This document shows, one piece after another, positions 30,564-40,082 of a stretch of 64,000 bases of DNA. Source of the stretch: Phycisphaerales bacterium (GTDB lineage: Bacteria; Planctomycetota; Phycisphaerae; UBA1845; Fen-1342); NCBI GenBank assembly GCA_016710275.1, contig JADJXS010000001.1:3596001-3660000 (forward strand). The letters are read 5' to 3'. The translations under genes were made by a program, and so were the position numbers. The first letter of the stretch is position 1. Every line of letters starts with the position of its first letter. The notes beneath the pieces are model-generated. The model saw only the letters and a list, made by a program, of their open reading frames with translations, was not told where the DNA came from and did not search any database.

Positions 30564-31982
30564 ATGTCGCAATGGAACGCGGTGCACTGGCACGAGGGGA
30601 TGTTCCTCCGGCCGCAGCACATGCAGCTCGACCGGCGCTGGGTTGACGCACAGGCCGACCTGGGCGTGCGGGCGTTTCGCGCGTTCGGCTGGGGAGTCCT
30701 CGAACTGGGTTACGCCGCCGACGCGCTGGAAAGCTGCACGCTTCGCCTGGATGAGTGCATTCTGCGGATGAAGGACGGCACCTGGATCCGCATCCCGGAA
30801 AACGCCGGCCTCGAGCCGCTGAACTTCCAGCAACCCCTCGAAGAGGCCGCCGGTCCGCTCGACATCCTCATCGGCGTGCCGCAGTACGACCCGGTGCGCG
30901 CCAACGCCGTCTCCATCACCACGCCCCAGGAAACCACCGGCAATCCGCGCTTCGAGGCCGTGCCGGTCTTCGCCCGCGATGAGAACGGCGGCGACAACCA
31001 GCAGCGCGTCCTCGTACGCCGCCTGCGGGCGCGGCTCTTCACCGGCCGCGACGACCTGACCGGCTACGACGTGCTGCGGATCGGATCGGTCCGCCGCAGC
31101 AGCCGCGCCGGCTCGCCGCCTGAATTCGTGCCCGAACTGACCGGCCCGCACCTGGCCATCCAGGGCAATCCCGAATTGAACCGCCTGTTCATCGGCATCC
31201 TCGGATCGGTCGAGGGCAAGGGCGACGAGCTGGCCCGCCAGGCCCGCGAACTGCGTCTGAGCCTCAGCGCCGCCGGCGGCGGGCACATCGACCATCTGCT
31301 CAAGATTCACATCCTCAACGGCGTGCGAACCCGGCTGCGGGCGCTGGAATCCGCCCCGCTGCTGCACCCATACGATCTCTATGTGGAGCTGTGCAGCGCC
31401 GCGGGGGCGTTGTCGATCTGCGACGAGACGCAGCTTTCCCCGGAGAGCTTCCCGCGCTACGACCACGATTACCCCGGCCGGGCGCTGGAGGCGGTTCGCG
31501 ACCGCGTGCGGCGCCTGCTGGAGTGGCTCAGCCCGGAGAATTGCGAGGCGGTGCCTTTCGTTCGCGTTTCGGATGCGCGCGGCGTCGAGGGGCTGTCGGT
31601 CGAGCTCAAGCCCAGTTGGATCGAGCAGAAGCTCGACATGTACATCGCGCTGGAATCGAACGAGCATGAGCGCGCCGATGATCTGTTGCAGTTCATCTAC
31701 CAGAGCTTCGACATGAAGCTCGGCTCACCGACCCGCGCAGCGCAGCTCGTGCTCGATGCCACGCAGGGGCTGGTGCTGCGGGCGCGGGCGGCGCCGGCGG
31801 GCGTGCCGCAGCGTCCCGGTCGGCACTTCTTCTGGATCGACAAGGCCGCCGTCACCGGAATGCGGAATTACTGGTTGGAGTGCGAGAACGACCGCGCCAT
31901 CTGCCTGACCATGAAGCGCGGGCAGCGCGAGGCGTTCGAGAACTTCCGCCCCACCCTTTACGTTCTTTTGCGCCGGGGATAG
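30564..31982 (+). CDS. tssK: Type VI secretion baseplate protein TssK
   Basis: 472 residues; the TssK signature NAVHWHEGMFLRPQHMQ is at the very N-terminus. Known TssK trimers connect the T6SS baseplate (TssEFG/VgrG) to the cytoplasmic parts of TssL and TssM. Other family-like blocks are ESFPRYDHDYPGRALEAVRD and LYVELCSAAGALS in the middle, and the C-terminal domain ending in RPTLYVLLRRG. The start has GGAG 7 bp upstream, and tssL begins 6 bp after the stop. The partners TssE, TssF and TssG are not encoded in this window. Confidence 0.93.
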   Translation: MSQWNAVHWHEGMFLRPQHMQLDRRWVDAQADLGVRAFRAFGWGVLELGYAADALESCTLRLDECILRMKDGTWIRIPENAGLEPLNFQQPLEEAAGPLDILIGVPQYDPVRANAVSITTPQETTGNPRFEAVPVFARDENGGDNQQRVLVRRLRARLFTGRDDLTGYDVLRIGSVRRSSRAGSPPEFVPELTGPHLAIQGNPELNRLFIGILGSVEGKGDELARQARELRLSLSAAGGGHIDHLLKIHILNGVRTRLRALESAPLLHPYDLYVELCSAAGALSICDETQLSPESFPRYDHDYPGRALEAVRDRVRRLLEWLSPENCEAVPFVRVSDARGVEGLSVELKPSWIEQKLDMYIALESNEHERADDLLQFIYQSFDMKLGSPTRAAQLVLDATQGLVLRARAAPAGVPQRPGRHFFWIDKAAVTGMRNYWLECENDRAICLTMKRGQREAFENFRPTLYVLLRRG

Positions 31983-31988
31983 CCGACG

Positions 31989-32735
31989 ATGGCGACCGAT
32001 CAACTGCTCTCGAAAGCGTGCTGGCCGGTCTTTGCGGCCACCATCCAGGTCGCGCGGCAGGTCCGCGCCGGACAGGAGCTTCGCCCCGAGAGCGTGCGTG
32101 CCCAGATTCTCGCCGCTTTCCGCGAGGCCGAGGACACCGTCCGCGCCGACGGCGACGCCGAACGCGCGTGGATCGAGCGCATCCGCGCCATGATGACCTA
32201 CTTCGTCGATCGGCGGATGGTGCACCTGGAATGGCCCGGCCGCCACTATTGGCTCGAGCATCGGCTCGAAACCTCGAAGGACGGCCTCGCGCATCCGCAG
32301 GCGCTTGGCGGCAACCTGTTTTTCCGCGATTGCAATGAACTGCGCCAGCTCCATGACACCGCTTCGCGAATGAAGCGCGACGACGCGCCGCTGCTGGCCG
32401 AGCAGCTCGGACTGTATTACACCTGCATGCGGCTGGGCTTCGCCGGGGAACTGGAGGCCGAGGCGCTCGAAGACTACGCCCGCCAGATCTACCTGATGCT
32501 GCCCGGGCAGCGCGACCTGCGCGACGACCGCCTCTTCCCCGAATCCTACGCACACACCGTGGATCGCCCCGCGCAGTACGACCTGCACACCCCGCTGGTG
32601 CTCGTGCTCAGCGTCTTCGCCGTGCTGCTGATCGGCAGTGTGGTGGCGTACCAGATCGCCTGGCGCTCCGCGACCGGGGCGATTCAGACCGCTGCGCAGA
32701 CCTGGGATCAGGCGGCCGCCGAGGCCGCGCGCTGA
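31989..32735 (+). CDS. tssL: Type VI secretion inner-membrane protein TssL (DotU family)
   Basis: 248 residues. A cytoplasmic helical domain (about 1-195) has the DotU pattern: AMMTYFVDRRMVHLEWPGRHYWLEHRLE fits the conserved acidic/Trp segment, GGNLFFRDCNELRQL the following loop, and LYYTCMRLGFAGELEAEALE the LGF-G motif. One C-terminal membrane segment (LVLVLSVFAVLLIGSVVAYQ) makes it tail-anchored, with a short periplasmic end, as in TssL. It lacks the peptidoglycan-binding extension that some TssL proteins carry, so another protein would have to hold the cell wall. Only 6 bp separate it from tssK, and 84 bp from tssM. Confidence 0.9.
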   Translation: MATDQLLSKACWPVFAATIQVARQVRAGQELRPESVRAQILAAFREAEDTVRADGDAERAWIERIRAMMTYFVDRRMVHLEWPGRHYWLEHRLETSKDGLAHPQALGGNLFFRDCNELRQLHDTASRMKRDDAPLLAEQLGLYYTCMRLGFAGELEAEALEDYARQIYLMLPGQRDLRDDRLFPESYAHTVDRPAQYDLHTPLVLVLSVFAVLLIGSVVAYQIAWRSATGAIQTAAQTWDQAAAEAAR

Positions 32736-32819
32736 CGACTGCGGCCGCCGCGCGGAGCGGCCGGGCCATCCGGGCGGAGGCGCCGCCCGCAGAGAAGGCT
32801 CTCGAAAGGACGGACGATC

Positions 32820-35800
32820 GTGCTGGACCGCATGCGCTCGATGCTCAACACCTATCGCGAGCTGCCCGGCGAGCTGCGCGCCATCACCTCGGTCCTGCTG
32901 GTGGCGGTGCCGCTCGGCCTGGGCGCCGGCGCATTCGCCCTGTTCCGCCAGATGTTCGGCCTGTCCACCACCGGCGCGCTGCTGGCCATGCTCGGCGTGC
33001 TGGTCGGACTCGCGCTGCTGGTGCTGGGCATCCTGGCCCTGCGCCGCTGGGTCTCGCGCCGCCGCCACGAGCGGATGGCCCGCGCGCTGCGCGCTGCCGG
33101 AGCGGACCGTCCCACGGCCATGGGCGCGGGTGACGGCGACGTCCGCGAAATGAACGACAAGTTCCGCCGCGCCGTCGAAGAGATGCGCCGTCACGGATAC
33201 CGCGTCTACGACATGCCGTGGTACATCGTCGTCGGCGACTCCGGCTGCGGAAAAACCAAGCTGATCGATGAATCCGGCCTGCAATTCCCGCTCGGCCGTC
33301 CGGAGGAAATCAGCGACGGCGGCGTCTCGCTGGGCACCAAGGACTACAACTGGTGGTTCACCGAGAACATGATCTTCATTGACATGGCCGGCAAGCTGGT
33401 CAACCCGCAGGAAGCCGCCGGTCACCGCACCTGGCTGGGCATGCTCAAGATCATCGCCCGCGGCCGGCCGGCCTGCCCGATCAACGGGGCGCTGGTGTGC
33501 GTCTCGGTCGAGGATCTGCTGGGCAACCCCGAGAAGCGCCGTCGCGACGCCGAGAACATGCAGCTCCGCCTGCGCGAGCTGCAGATGCACCTGGGCGTCA
33601 CCTTCCCCACCTACATCATTGTCACCAAGTGCGACCTGCTGCCCGGGTTCGTCGAGTTCTATCGCAAGGTCGGCCGCGATCTGCTGCTGCGGAACCAGAT
33701 CAGCGGCTGGTCGCGCCCCGGCACGTTCAACGCCGCCTACGACCCCGATGGCTTCCGCAACGATTTCGCCGACCTGGAGCGCCGCCTGGCCGCGCTGCGC
33801 CATAAGCGCCTGCACGAGGCCGACGACGACCGCTCGCTCGAAAACGCCTACTGCTTCCCCGAGCACTTCCGCGAGATCGGCGGCCCGCTGCACGAGTACA
33901 TCGTCACGGTCTTCCCCCAGTTGCGAAACACCCGCGGCGTCAGCCAATTGCTCTTCCGCGGCGTCTACTTCACCAGCGCCACGCAGGATGACCGGCTGCT
34001 CTCGCGCGAGGGCGGTGTGTCGGACGTGCTGCGCGGGCTGGAGAAGCTCTACGAGAAGCCCGAGCCGCACTTCCTGAAGGATCTGCTTCAGAAGAAAGTC
34101 GCCCCCGAACAGGGGCTGGTCTACCGCAATGAAGCGCAGCTCCGCCGCAATCGCACGCTGGCGATCGGCCTGGGCGTCGGCAGCGTGCTGATGCTCGTGC
34201 TGGGCGTCTGGGGCTTCCTGTGGAGCCACCAGCGCTTCGCCGAGATCATCGCCCTGCCGCGCGAACACGCGCAGGCCAACCACTACGAAAAGGCGCGGGA
34301 CCTGTCCCCCGAGGAAGCGCTGCGACAAGCCGCGCTGCTCACCCGCGACGAGGAGCGCCTCGCCGAGGCGCGCTGGGCCGCTCGCATTCTTTCGACCTTC
34401 ATCTCCCCCGATCGGCCGCGCCGCCACCTGCAGCGCATCCGCGCCGGCATTTTCGACCGCGTTCTGATGCCCGCCCTCGCCGAACAGACCGCCCGCGCTC
34501 TCGAGGACTCCGCCGCCGCCAAGGCCGGCGACCCCGATGATGCCGTGGTCGCCGCTGCGCGCGCCTTCGTCAAGTGGCACGCCGTTGGCGATGCGCAGCG
34601 CGGGGCGGACTGCCTCACCTACGACGATTTCGCCGGCATGGCCCGCCTGGCCCGGGCACCCGACGGCTCCGGCGCGGCCATGATCGATTGGGCCGCCCCG
34701 GTCGAACCGGACGCTCCATCCGTCGCCGTCGCGGCCGAGGACCGCCCACGCGATGCCGCCGATCCTGCGATCGCGCCGACCACCGCCCCGGCCGCGCCGT
34801 CATCGCCCGGCGGAATGACCTTCGCCGCCGTCGGCCGCGCGTGGGTCGAGTCGCTCAAGGCCGCCGATGCGCGCGTCGGCAACCCGGCCGCGCCCTTCCG
34901 CCGCCATGGGGCGGACGCCGCAACCAGATCATTGGAGCGGATCCTCACCGGCCGCGCCCAACTGGAGCGCTTCGGGCGCAGCGCGACCGCCGAACGCCTC
35001 GCCCGCTACGCCGGCCTGGCGCGAGCCGCGAAAGCTGCCCGGCAGGCTTATGACGACTTTCTGCGATTAGCCCAAACGCACGAGTCCGCGCGCGACGTGG
35101 AGACCGCGGACGCATTCTCCGCCGCGTACCGCGAGATCTTCGCGCGCTTCGGCAAGGCGCTGGAGCGCGTCAAGGAGGGAGAGCCGCGCATTGAGGCGTC
35201 CGAGTTGTGGACGCTGCTCATTCAGCACCGCGAGAGCGGCTGGCGCAGCGTGCTTCGCGAGTTGACCGACGGAGTGAGCGCCTGCGGCGGGAGGCTGCCG
35301 GAGCCGATCGCGCGCCTCGACGCGGAGTTGGACGCCCGCTTCGCAACCACGCTCGGCGACGTCGGCGTTGCGAAAGAGGCCTTTGCCGTCGCCGACCTGC
35401 CGACCACCGGCACCCCGCGCCCGCCCGATACGTTCGTCGGCCTGCCCGGCGAGCGCCTGCGAAACATCCTGAATCTCGGCGACGGCGGCCGCCTCACGTG
35501 GACCGTGGAATCCGAAAAGGTCCGCGATCGCCTGGCGGCCTACGACGCCCACTTCGCCGCCGCCGCTTCAGCGGATCCCCTGCCGCTGGCCGCGCTGGAC
35601 GAGGCAATCCGCGCGACGCACGCGGCGCTGCTTCCGGCCGGCAGCGAAGACCGCCCACCCGGCGCCGGCGACCCGCTGCGCCTGCGACCGACGCTCAGCG
35701 GCTGGGACGCCCGCGAGCTGCAGGAGCGCGGCGACCAGGTATACGCCGTCGCATGGCGACTGCGCGCCACCCGGATTCTGCGGGCCCTGGTCGCCCAGGC

Positions 35801-37352
35801 CCCGGCGCAGCGCGAGTGGGGCGTCGCCGAAGTATGCGCAGACTGGAACGTGCCGCTGGCCTCCGTCTACACGATGAGCTTCTCGCGCGGCACGGCGGCC
35901 CCGACCACCCAGCCGCGCCTTGAGTCGTCAGGCGATTCCCGCGTGGCCGGTCCGGACGACGGTCCCGTCAGCGACGCACCCGCCCCCACCGAACGCGCGA
36001 TTCCGCGGGCCGCCACGTCGCAGTTCCTGGGCAACACGGCCGTGACGACCGCGCTGCTCCTCGACGGTCTGGCGAAAATCCCCGGCGGCCTCTTCGACGC
36101 AACGATCGCGGAAAAGGCCCGCGCCCAACTCGAAGACGGCTTCGGCGTGTACGCCCGCAGCTACGCCGCGGCGTGGCGCAAAGCCGTGGACACCTGGCAG
36201 GCGCCGGTGCTCGCGCCCGATCAGGACGCCGTCATGCCCGCCCCGGACCGTCGCGCGGAGTGGTCCGGCGCCGTCGCGCAATTCGCCCACAACGTGCTGC
36301 GCGCCGGGTTCTACGAGCGCGACGCCACCAGCGGAACCGGCTACTGGATCGAGCACGCCGCCAGCCCCGGCTCCTTCGCTCCGCTCGCGCGCCCGATCAA
36401 CGACAATCTCAACACGCTCTTCGCCGGACTGCGTGTCGTGCGCGCCAAGGATGACCGGCAACTTCCATTTGCGGACGTGGAATCCGATCTGCGCAGCGCG
36501 TGGGGCGACCTGCAGCGCGACCTCGAAGCCGCCGTCGCCGCGCGCGACGGCCGAACCGCCGCACCCGCCGGCGGCAGCCCCTTCGGCCGCTTCGGCCGCT
36601 TCCGCGAACGATTCGGCTGGTCGGAGCTGCCGGCCCTCCGTGCCGCGGTGACCTATGAAGTCGAATGCTGCAAGCGCCTGGCCGATGGCATCTCGCGCGA
36701 GATCGCGTCGGCCGCCACCAAGCCGCTTTCCGAGCGCTGCCGCGAGCTGCCCCTGCTGCAGTCTCGCGCCGAGAAGCTCAACGAGTTCCTCGGCGGCTGC
36801 GGCGGCGTCAGCGTCGGGGCCGACGTCAAGCGCGTCTGCGAACTGCGGGCCATGCTCAGCGCCGCCACGGTCGAGATCGAGCCGCTGACCGAGGATTTCG
36901 GCCGCTCGCAGGTGACCGATCTCAACAACCGGCTGGCAACCCGCTTCCCGGGCCGCAAACAGGTCAACGTCGCCGATTGCACTTCGCAGTTCACGCTCAC
37001 CGTCGGCTCGGAAAGCGTCACCATCCGCGCCGGCAGCGTCTACGAGGCGCTCAAGAGGCAGCCCGTCAGCGGCGCAGGGCGGTTCAGCCTGCAGTTCGTG
37101 CCCAAGGCCGGCGTCACCCTCAAGCCCGCCGGACTCGATGAGCCTTTCGCCGATCCGCCGGTGCACCTGATCGCCTTCATCCATCAGAACAACGAACCCG
37201 CCTCCGAAGGCCGCCGGTTCGACTTCGTCACGATCCACGCCTTCGAGGTCACCCGCGAAGGCAACCAGGAGTTCTGCTTCCTCGGCATCGGCTGGAAACT
37301 GACCGGCGTCAGCGGCCCGGACCTGCGCGACTATCTCGGCCGGCTGCCTTAG
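32820..37352 (+). CDS. tssM: Type VI secretion membrane-complex protein TssM (IcmF family)
   Basis: 1510 residues from a GTG at 32820 with AAGGACGGACG upstream; larger than the usual 1100-1300. Two membrane segments near the N-terminus (about 20-38 and 50-76) precede a cytoplasmic NTPase domain with Walker A GDSGCGKT (about 138-145) and a Walker B-like IFIDMAGKLV. A third membrane segment (about 443-465) leads to the large periplasmic part. That part carries two Ala/Pro-rich linkers (about 627-666 and 1023-1070) that are uncommon in TssM. The C-terminal beta-rich end (FTLTVGSESVTIRAGSVYEA onward) should contact TssJ. Walker A suggests retained nucleotide binding, which is variable across the family. 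It is followed 18 bp later by tagF. Confidence 0.93.
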   Translation: MLDRMRSMLNTYRELPGELRAITSVLLVAVPLGLGAGAFALFRQMFGLSTTGALLAMLGVLVGLALLVLGILALRRWVSRRRHERMARALRAAGADRPTAMGAGDGDVREMNDKFRRAVEEMRRHGYRVYDMPWYIVVGDSGCGKTKLIDESGLQFPLGRPEEISDGGVSLGTKDYNWWFTENMIFIDMAGKLVNPQEAAGHRTWLGMLKIIARGRPACPINGALVCVSVEDLLGNPEKRRRDAENMQLRLRELQMHLGVTFPTYIIVTKCDLLPGFVEFYRKVGRDLLLRNQISGWSRPGTFNAAYDPDGFRNDFADLERRLAALRHKRLHEADDDRSLENAYCFPEHFREIGGPLHEYIVTVFPQLRNTRGVSQLLFRGVYFTSATQDDRLLSREGGVSDVLRGLEKLYEKPEPHFLKDLLQKKVAPEQGLVYRNEAQLRRNRTLAIGLGVGSVLMLVLGVWGFLWSHQRFAEIIALPREHAQANHYEKARDLSPEEALRQAALLTRDEERLAEARWAARILSTFISPDRPRRHLQRIRAGIFDRVLMPALAEQTARALEDSAAAKAGDPDDAVVAAARAFVKWHAVGDAQRGADCLTYDDFAGMARLARAPDGSGAAMIDWAAPVEPDAPSVAVAAEDRPRDAADPAIAPTTAPAAPSSPGGMTFAAVGRAWVESLKAADARVGNPAAPFRRHGADAATRSLERILTGRAQLERFGRSATAERLARYAGLARAAKAARQAYDDFLRLAQTHESARDVETADAFSAAYREIFARFGKALERVKEGEPRIEASELWTLLIQHRESGWRSVLRELTDGVSACGGRLPEPIARLDAELDARFATTLGDVGVAKEAFAVADLPTTGTPRPPDTFVGLPGERLRNILNLGDGGRLTWTVESEKVRDRLAAYDAHFAAAASADPLPLAALDEAIRATHAALLPAGSEDRPPGAGDPLRLRPTLSGWDARELQERGDQVYAVAWRLRATRILRALVAQAPAQREWGVAEVCADWNVPLASVYTMSFSRGTAAPTTQPRLESSGDSRVAGPDDGPVSDAPAPTERAIPRAATSQFLGNTAVTTALLLDGLAKIPGGLFDATIAEKARAQLEDGFGVYARSYAAAWRKAVDTWQAPVLAPDQDAVMPAPDRRAEWSGAVAQFAHNVLRAGFYERDATSGTGYWIEHAASPGSFAPLARPINDNLNTLFAGLRVVRAKDDRQLPFADVESDLRSAWGDLQRDLEAAVAARDGRTAAPAGGSPFGRFGRFRERFGWSELPALRAAVTYEVECCKRLADGISREIASAATKPLSERCRELPLLQSRAEKLNEFLGGCGGVSVGADVKRVCELRAMLSAATVEIEPLTEDFGRSQVTDLNNRLATRFPGRKQVNVADCTSQFTLTVGSESVTIRAGSVYEALKRQPVSGAGRFSLQFVPKAGVTLKPAGLDEPFADPPVHLIAFIHQNNEPASEGRRFDFVTIHAFEVTREGNQEFCFLGIGWKLTGVSGPDLRDYLGRLP

Positions 37353-37370
37353 CACCTGTTCCCCATCGGG

Positions 37371-38396
37371 ATGGAACCCGTGAAGCGCGTGTTCGAAGGA
37401 ATCGGGCGACTCTTCGGCGCCGGCCGCGGCGGGCTGGATGGCCGCGTGCGCTGGTTTGGAAAGCTCCCCGCCCATGCGGACTACGTCGCCGCGCCGGACC
37501 CATCCCCCTTCGCACACGAGTTCTCGGACTGGCTGATCCAGGGCTTTGCGAAGCACCAGGCCGCCGTCGGCGCGGGCGAGTATCGCCCAATGGCGTGTTC
37601 TGTCGGGATCTTGCGCGTTCCGCGCTCCGCTACCGCCGTCTGCTTCGCATTGTCGGATTTTGGCGGCGATGCGCGCGGCCGGCGCTTCCCCTTCGCCCTC
37701 TTCTTCGGCCTGCCGACGGCGCAATTGCCCGGCCCCACCGCCGTCACCCTGGAGTGTTTCTCCCACGCGCTGCGCGACCTGCACGGCATGCTCGGCACAG
37801 CCCGCAACGCGCTCTCGCGTCCCGACAACGGCGCATGGCAGGCGGGCGCCGTCGAACCCGCCGCGCCGGCCGATCCCGACGCGCTGGTGCGACGCTGGGC
37901 GTCGATGCCCTGGATCGACTGGCGCGACGCCGTTCTCGGCGCCGACACCGCTACAGACTCGGCGGCGTGGCTGGCCGCGATTCACGCCTGGGGAGCACGA
38001 ATCGCCACGCACGAACAGCAACCCGACTACCCCTTCAACCTCAGCTTCCCGCTCGCGGCCCGCTGGGACTGGGGCATTCAGGCACAGGGCTGGCTCGCCT
38101 GGCTGGCCCGGCGCATCCGGCTCGACCGCCGCGCCGCCAGCCTGATCGTGAATTTCTCCCCCGATTCGACGCAGCCGATCGGAACGCGTCTGCACGTCAT
38201 TGCCCGCCCGATCGTCGCCGACGACTTTCTGCTCCTCGGCCCGGCCGCCGACCGCCTGAAGTACATGGACGCCCTGCCCCTGTCCCCCGGCGACGCGCCG
38301 CCGCCCGCATCCCCCGCTTCCATCCCCCCTGACTTTGCCGCCTTCGTCACCGCCGGCACGGAGCTGGACAGCACGTCGCGCTCGCGCTCCGGATGA
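37371..38396 (+). CDS. tagF: Type VI secretion-associated protein TagF
   Basis: 341 residues. The N-terminal half matches the TagF signature: GRVRWFGKLPAHADYVAAPD, FAHEFSDWLIQGFAKHQAAV and the FGGDARGRRFPFALFFGLP block. In characterised systems TagF represses T6SS firing post-translationally, and phosphorylation signalling through PpkA relieves this; no kinase, phosphatase or Fha partner is encoded nearby. The C-terminal about 170 residues (from PADPDALVRRWASMPWIDWR) are less conserved. It is the last gene of the T6SS operon and converges with RNase PH, whose end lies 9 bp away. The start ATG has only a weak GGG ribosome-binding site, so coupling to tssM is possible. Confidence 0.88.
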   Translation: MEPVKRVFEGIGRLFGAGRGGLDGRVRWFGKLPAHADYVAAPDPSPFAHEFSDWLIQGFAKHQAAVGAGEYRPMACSVGILRVPRSATAVCFALSDFGGDARGRRFPFALFFGLPTAQLPGPTAVTLECFSHALRDLHGMLGTARNALSRPDNGAWQAGAVEPAAPADPDALVRRWASMPWIDWRDAVLGADTATDSAAWLAAIHAWGARIATHEQQPDYPFNLSFPLAARWDWGIQAQGWLAWLARRIRLDRRAASLIVNFSPDSTQPIGTRLHVIARPIVADDFLLLGPAADRLKYMDALPLSPGDAPPPASPASIPPDFAAFVTAGTELDSTSRSRSG

Positions 38397-38405
38397 ACCC
38401 GCGGC

Positions 38406-39122
38406 TCAGCCGCGCGGCGCCGCCAGCGCCTGCCGCTGATGTTCGAACAGTTGCTCAATCCCCGCCCGCCCCAGCTCCGTCAGCTCGCGAAGCTGCGCGT
38501 CGCTGTATGTTCCGCGCTCCGCGGTAGCCTGCACTTCAACCCACTCCCCCCGATCCGTCATCACCAGGTTGGCGTCCACTTCGGCCGACACATCCTCGGC
38601 GTAGTCAAGATCGAGCAGCGATGCGCCGCGCACCACCCCCGCACTCACCGCCGCCACGGCGCAGGTCAGCACGTCCGCCTGCCACAACCCGCGCTGCACT
38701 CCGGTCTGCACCGCATCCTGCAGCGCCACGAACACGCCGGTGATGGAAGCCGTGCGCGTGCCGCCGTCGGCGCTGAGCACGTCACAATCGAGGTGGATCG
38801 TGTTTGACCCGAGGCGGGAGAGATCGATGCACGCCCGGATGGACCGGCCGATCAGCCGCTCAATTTCACGCGTGCGCCCATCCAGGCGATTCCGCGCCCG
38901 GCGCGTCGGCGTGGCCCCCGGCAGCATGTCATACTCGGCGGTCAGCCACCCCTTCCCCGATTCCTTCCGCCACTCGGGCACGCCCGCGGCGATCGACGCC
39001 GTGCAGATCACGCGCGTCTCACCCGTGCGGATCAGCGCGGAACCGGCCGCCTGCGGCGCGATGCCGCGGGTGATCTCGACGACGCGCAACTGGTCCGCGG
39101 CCCGGCCGCCGGAGCGATTCAT
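38406..39122 (-). CDS. rph: Ribonuclease PH
   Basis: 238 residues from the ATG at 39122, the normal RNase PH length. Phosphorolytic 3'-to-5' trimming of tRNA precursors and structured RNAs. Family blocks include RTGETRVICTASI, the GKGWLTAEYDMLPGATPTR active-site stretch, GRSIRACIDLSRLG and the phosphate-binding CDVLSADGGTRTASITG, followed by DLDYAEDVSAEVDANLVMT. The last residues (AERGTYSDAQLRELTELGRA) are also typical. An upstream in-frame ATG at 39167 would add 15 unconserved residues. There is no obvious ribosome-binding site at 39122. It lies 17 bp downstream of the dockerin-protein gene on the same strand but is functionally unrelated to it. Confidence 0.95.
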   Translation of the reverse strand: MNRSGGRAADQLRVVEITRGIAPQAAGSALIRTGETRVICTASIAAGVPEWRKESGKGWLTAEYDMLPGATPTRRARNRLDGRTREIERLIGRSIRACIDLSRLGSNTIHLDCDVLSADGGTRTASITGVFVALQDAVQTGVQRGLWQADVLTCAVAAVSAGVVRGASLLDLDYAEDVSAEVDANLVMTDRGEWVEVQATAERGTYSDAQLRELTELGRAGIEQLFEHQRQALAAPRG

Positions 39123-39139
39123 CGGGGCCGATTGTACGG

Positions 39140-40039
39140 TCAGTTGCGGCAGCCGTTGACGATGCACTCAATAAACAGGTCGATGTCGAAGTTGTTCAGT
39201 TGCCCGTCGAGGTTCATGTCCCCGATCAGCAGGCTGCATCCCGGATAGGACTCAACATACGATTCCGGATCAACGATCGCGATGACGAACGGATCGATGT
39301 CGAAATTGTTCAGCAGCCCGTCGCAATTCATGTCGCCGGGAAGCCGCGGCGCGGCCGTCAGCGCCAATTGCGGGTGCTGATCCGGGTTGCCGTAGTTGCG
39401 GGAGTGGAAGGTGAAGCCCAGCGTGCTCGTCACCGGCGAAAACCGCAACGACACGACCGTGCCCGCCTCCACGTCGGCCGCCAGCCCGGCCGAGGGCGTC
39501 AGCGTAAAAGTCTGAAGATCAAACACGCCCATGTTCTGGAACCGCCCCAACGGCTGCTGCACCGCCCCCGGCGAAATGGCGGAAAGATAGGACCAGGTGA
39601 TCTGCGTGCCGGTCCCGGTCACCACGGAATTCGGCGTCCCCGGCCCCTCCGTCCAGTTGTCGTTGCTGAACCAGATCACGTCAAACTCGCCCACCCCGCG
39701 CGGAAAGATCGTGTTCACCGGCTGATCAACCTCGCTGAGCGTGAGCTTCGCCGTAGCCAGCCGCCAGTTCCCCGCGCCATACTGCGCATCGAAGGCGGTC
39801 TTCGTGGCCGCCATCGGAAACTTGATCATTGTGTCGAATCGCCCGCGTGCGGACCCGCTGCCGTTCACGGAATTGGTTCCCGCAACACACAACGCACCCG
39901 CCGCCCCGTAGCTGCGGGTCGTCGCCGACTGCCGGCAGAAGCTGTCCGCGGTGGGTGTCACCACCACCACGTCTCCGCCCACCACCGGCGCAACCAGGAG
40001 TCCGGTCACAACCAACGAGATGCACATTCTCGGACGCAT
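39140..40039 (-). CDS. Exported protein with tandem dockerin-like C-terminal module
   Basis: 299 residues from the ATG at 40039 (MRPRMCISLVV...), which has GGTGAG just upstream and gives a normal signal peptide. A perfect TATAAT covers an upstream in-frame ATG at 40078, ruling that start out. The middle (about 30-225) is beta-rich with VVTPTADSFCRQSATT and LATAKLTLSEVDQP, like the DNRLRE/CBM-type domains that begin with a TADSF motif. The C-terminus has two calcium-loop repeats: GDMNCDGLLNNFDIDPF and GDMNLDGQLNNFDIDLF, ending CIVNGCRN. The same module ends three other proteins in this window. Probably secreted or surface-held; its partner or ligand is unknown. Confidence 0.85.
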   Translation of the reverse strand: MRPRMCISLVVTGLLVAPVVGGDVVVVTPTADSFCRQSATTRSYGAAGALCVAGTNSVNGSGSARGRFDTMIKFPMAATKTAFDAQYGAGNWRLATAKLTLSEVDQPVNTIFPRGVGEFDVIWFSNDNWTEGPGTPNSVVTGTGTQITWSYLSAISPGAVQQPLGRFQNMGVFDLQTFTLTPSAGLAADVEAGTVVSLRFSPVTSTLGFTFHSRNYGNPDQHPQLALTAAPRLPGDMNCDGLLNNFDIDPFVIAIVDPESYVESYPGCSLLIGDMNLDGQLNNFDIDLFIECIVNGCRN

Positions 40040-40076
40040 ACCGCTCACCCTCGCTACACCCCCCATTCCTACCGGC

Positions 40077-40082
40077 ATTATA
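40077..40082 (-). promoter_or_regulatory. Perfect -10 hexamer (TATAAT) before the dockerin-protein gene
   Basis: TATAAT reads on the minus strand at 40082-40077, 37 bp before the ATG at 40039. No good -35 is present at 16-18 bp, so the promoter may need an activator. It also decides the gene start, since the upstream ATG overlaps it. Confidence 0.5.

Noticed and set aside
31725..34580. A 951-residue open frame on the minus strand, and similar long ones at 35928-38195 and 18039-19745
   Set aside because: Each is antisense to a recognised gene (tssL/tssM, tssM/tagF, GH13) and shows only codon-bias composition.
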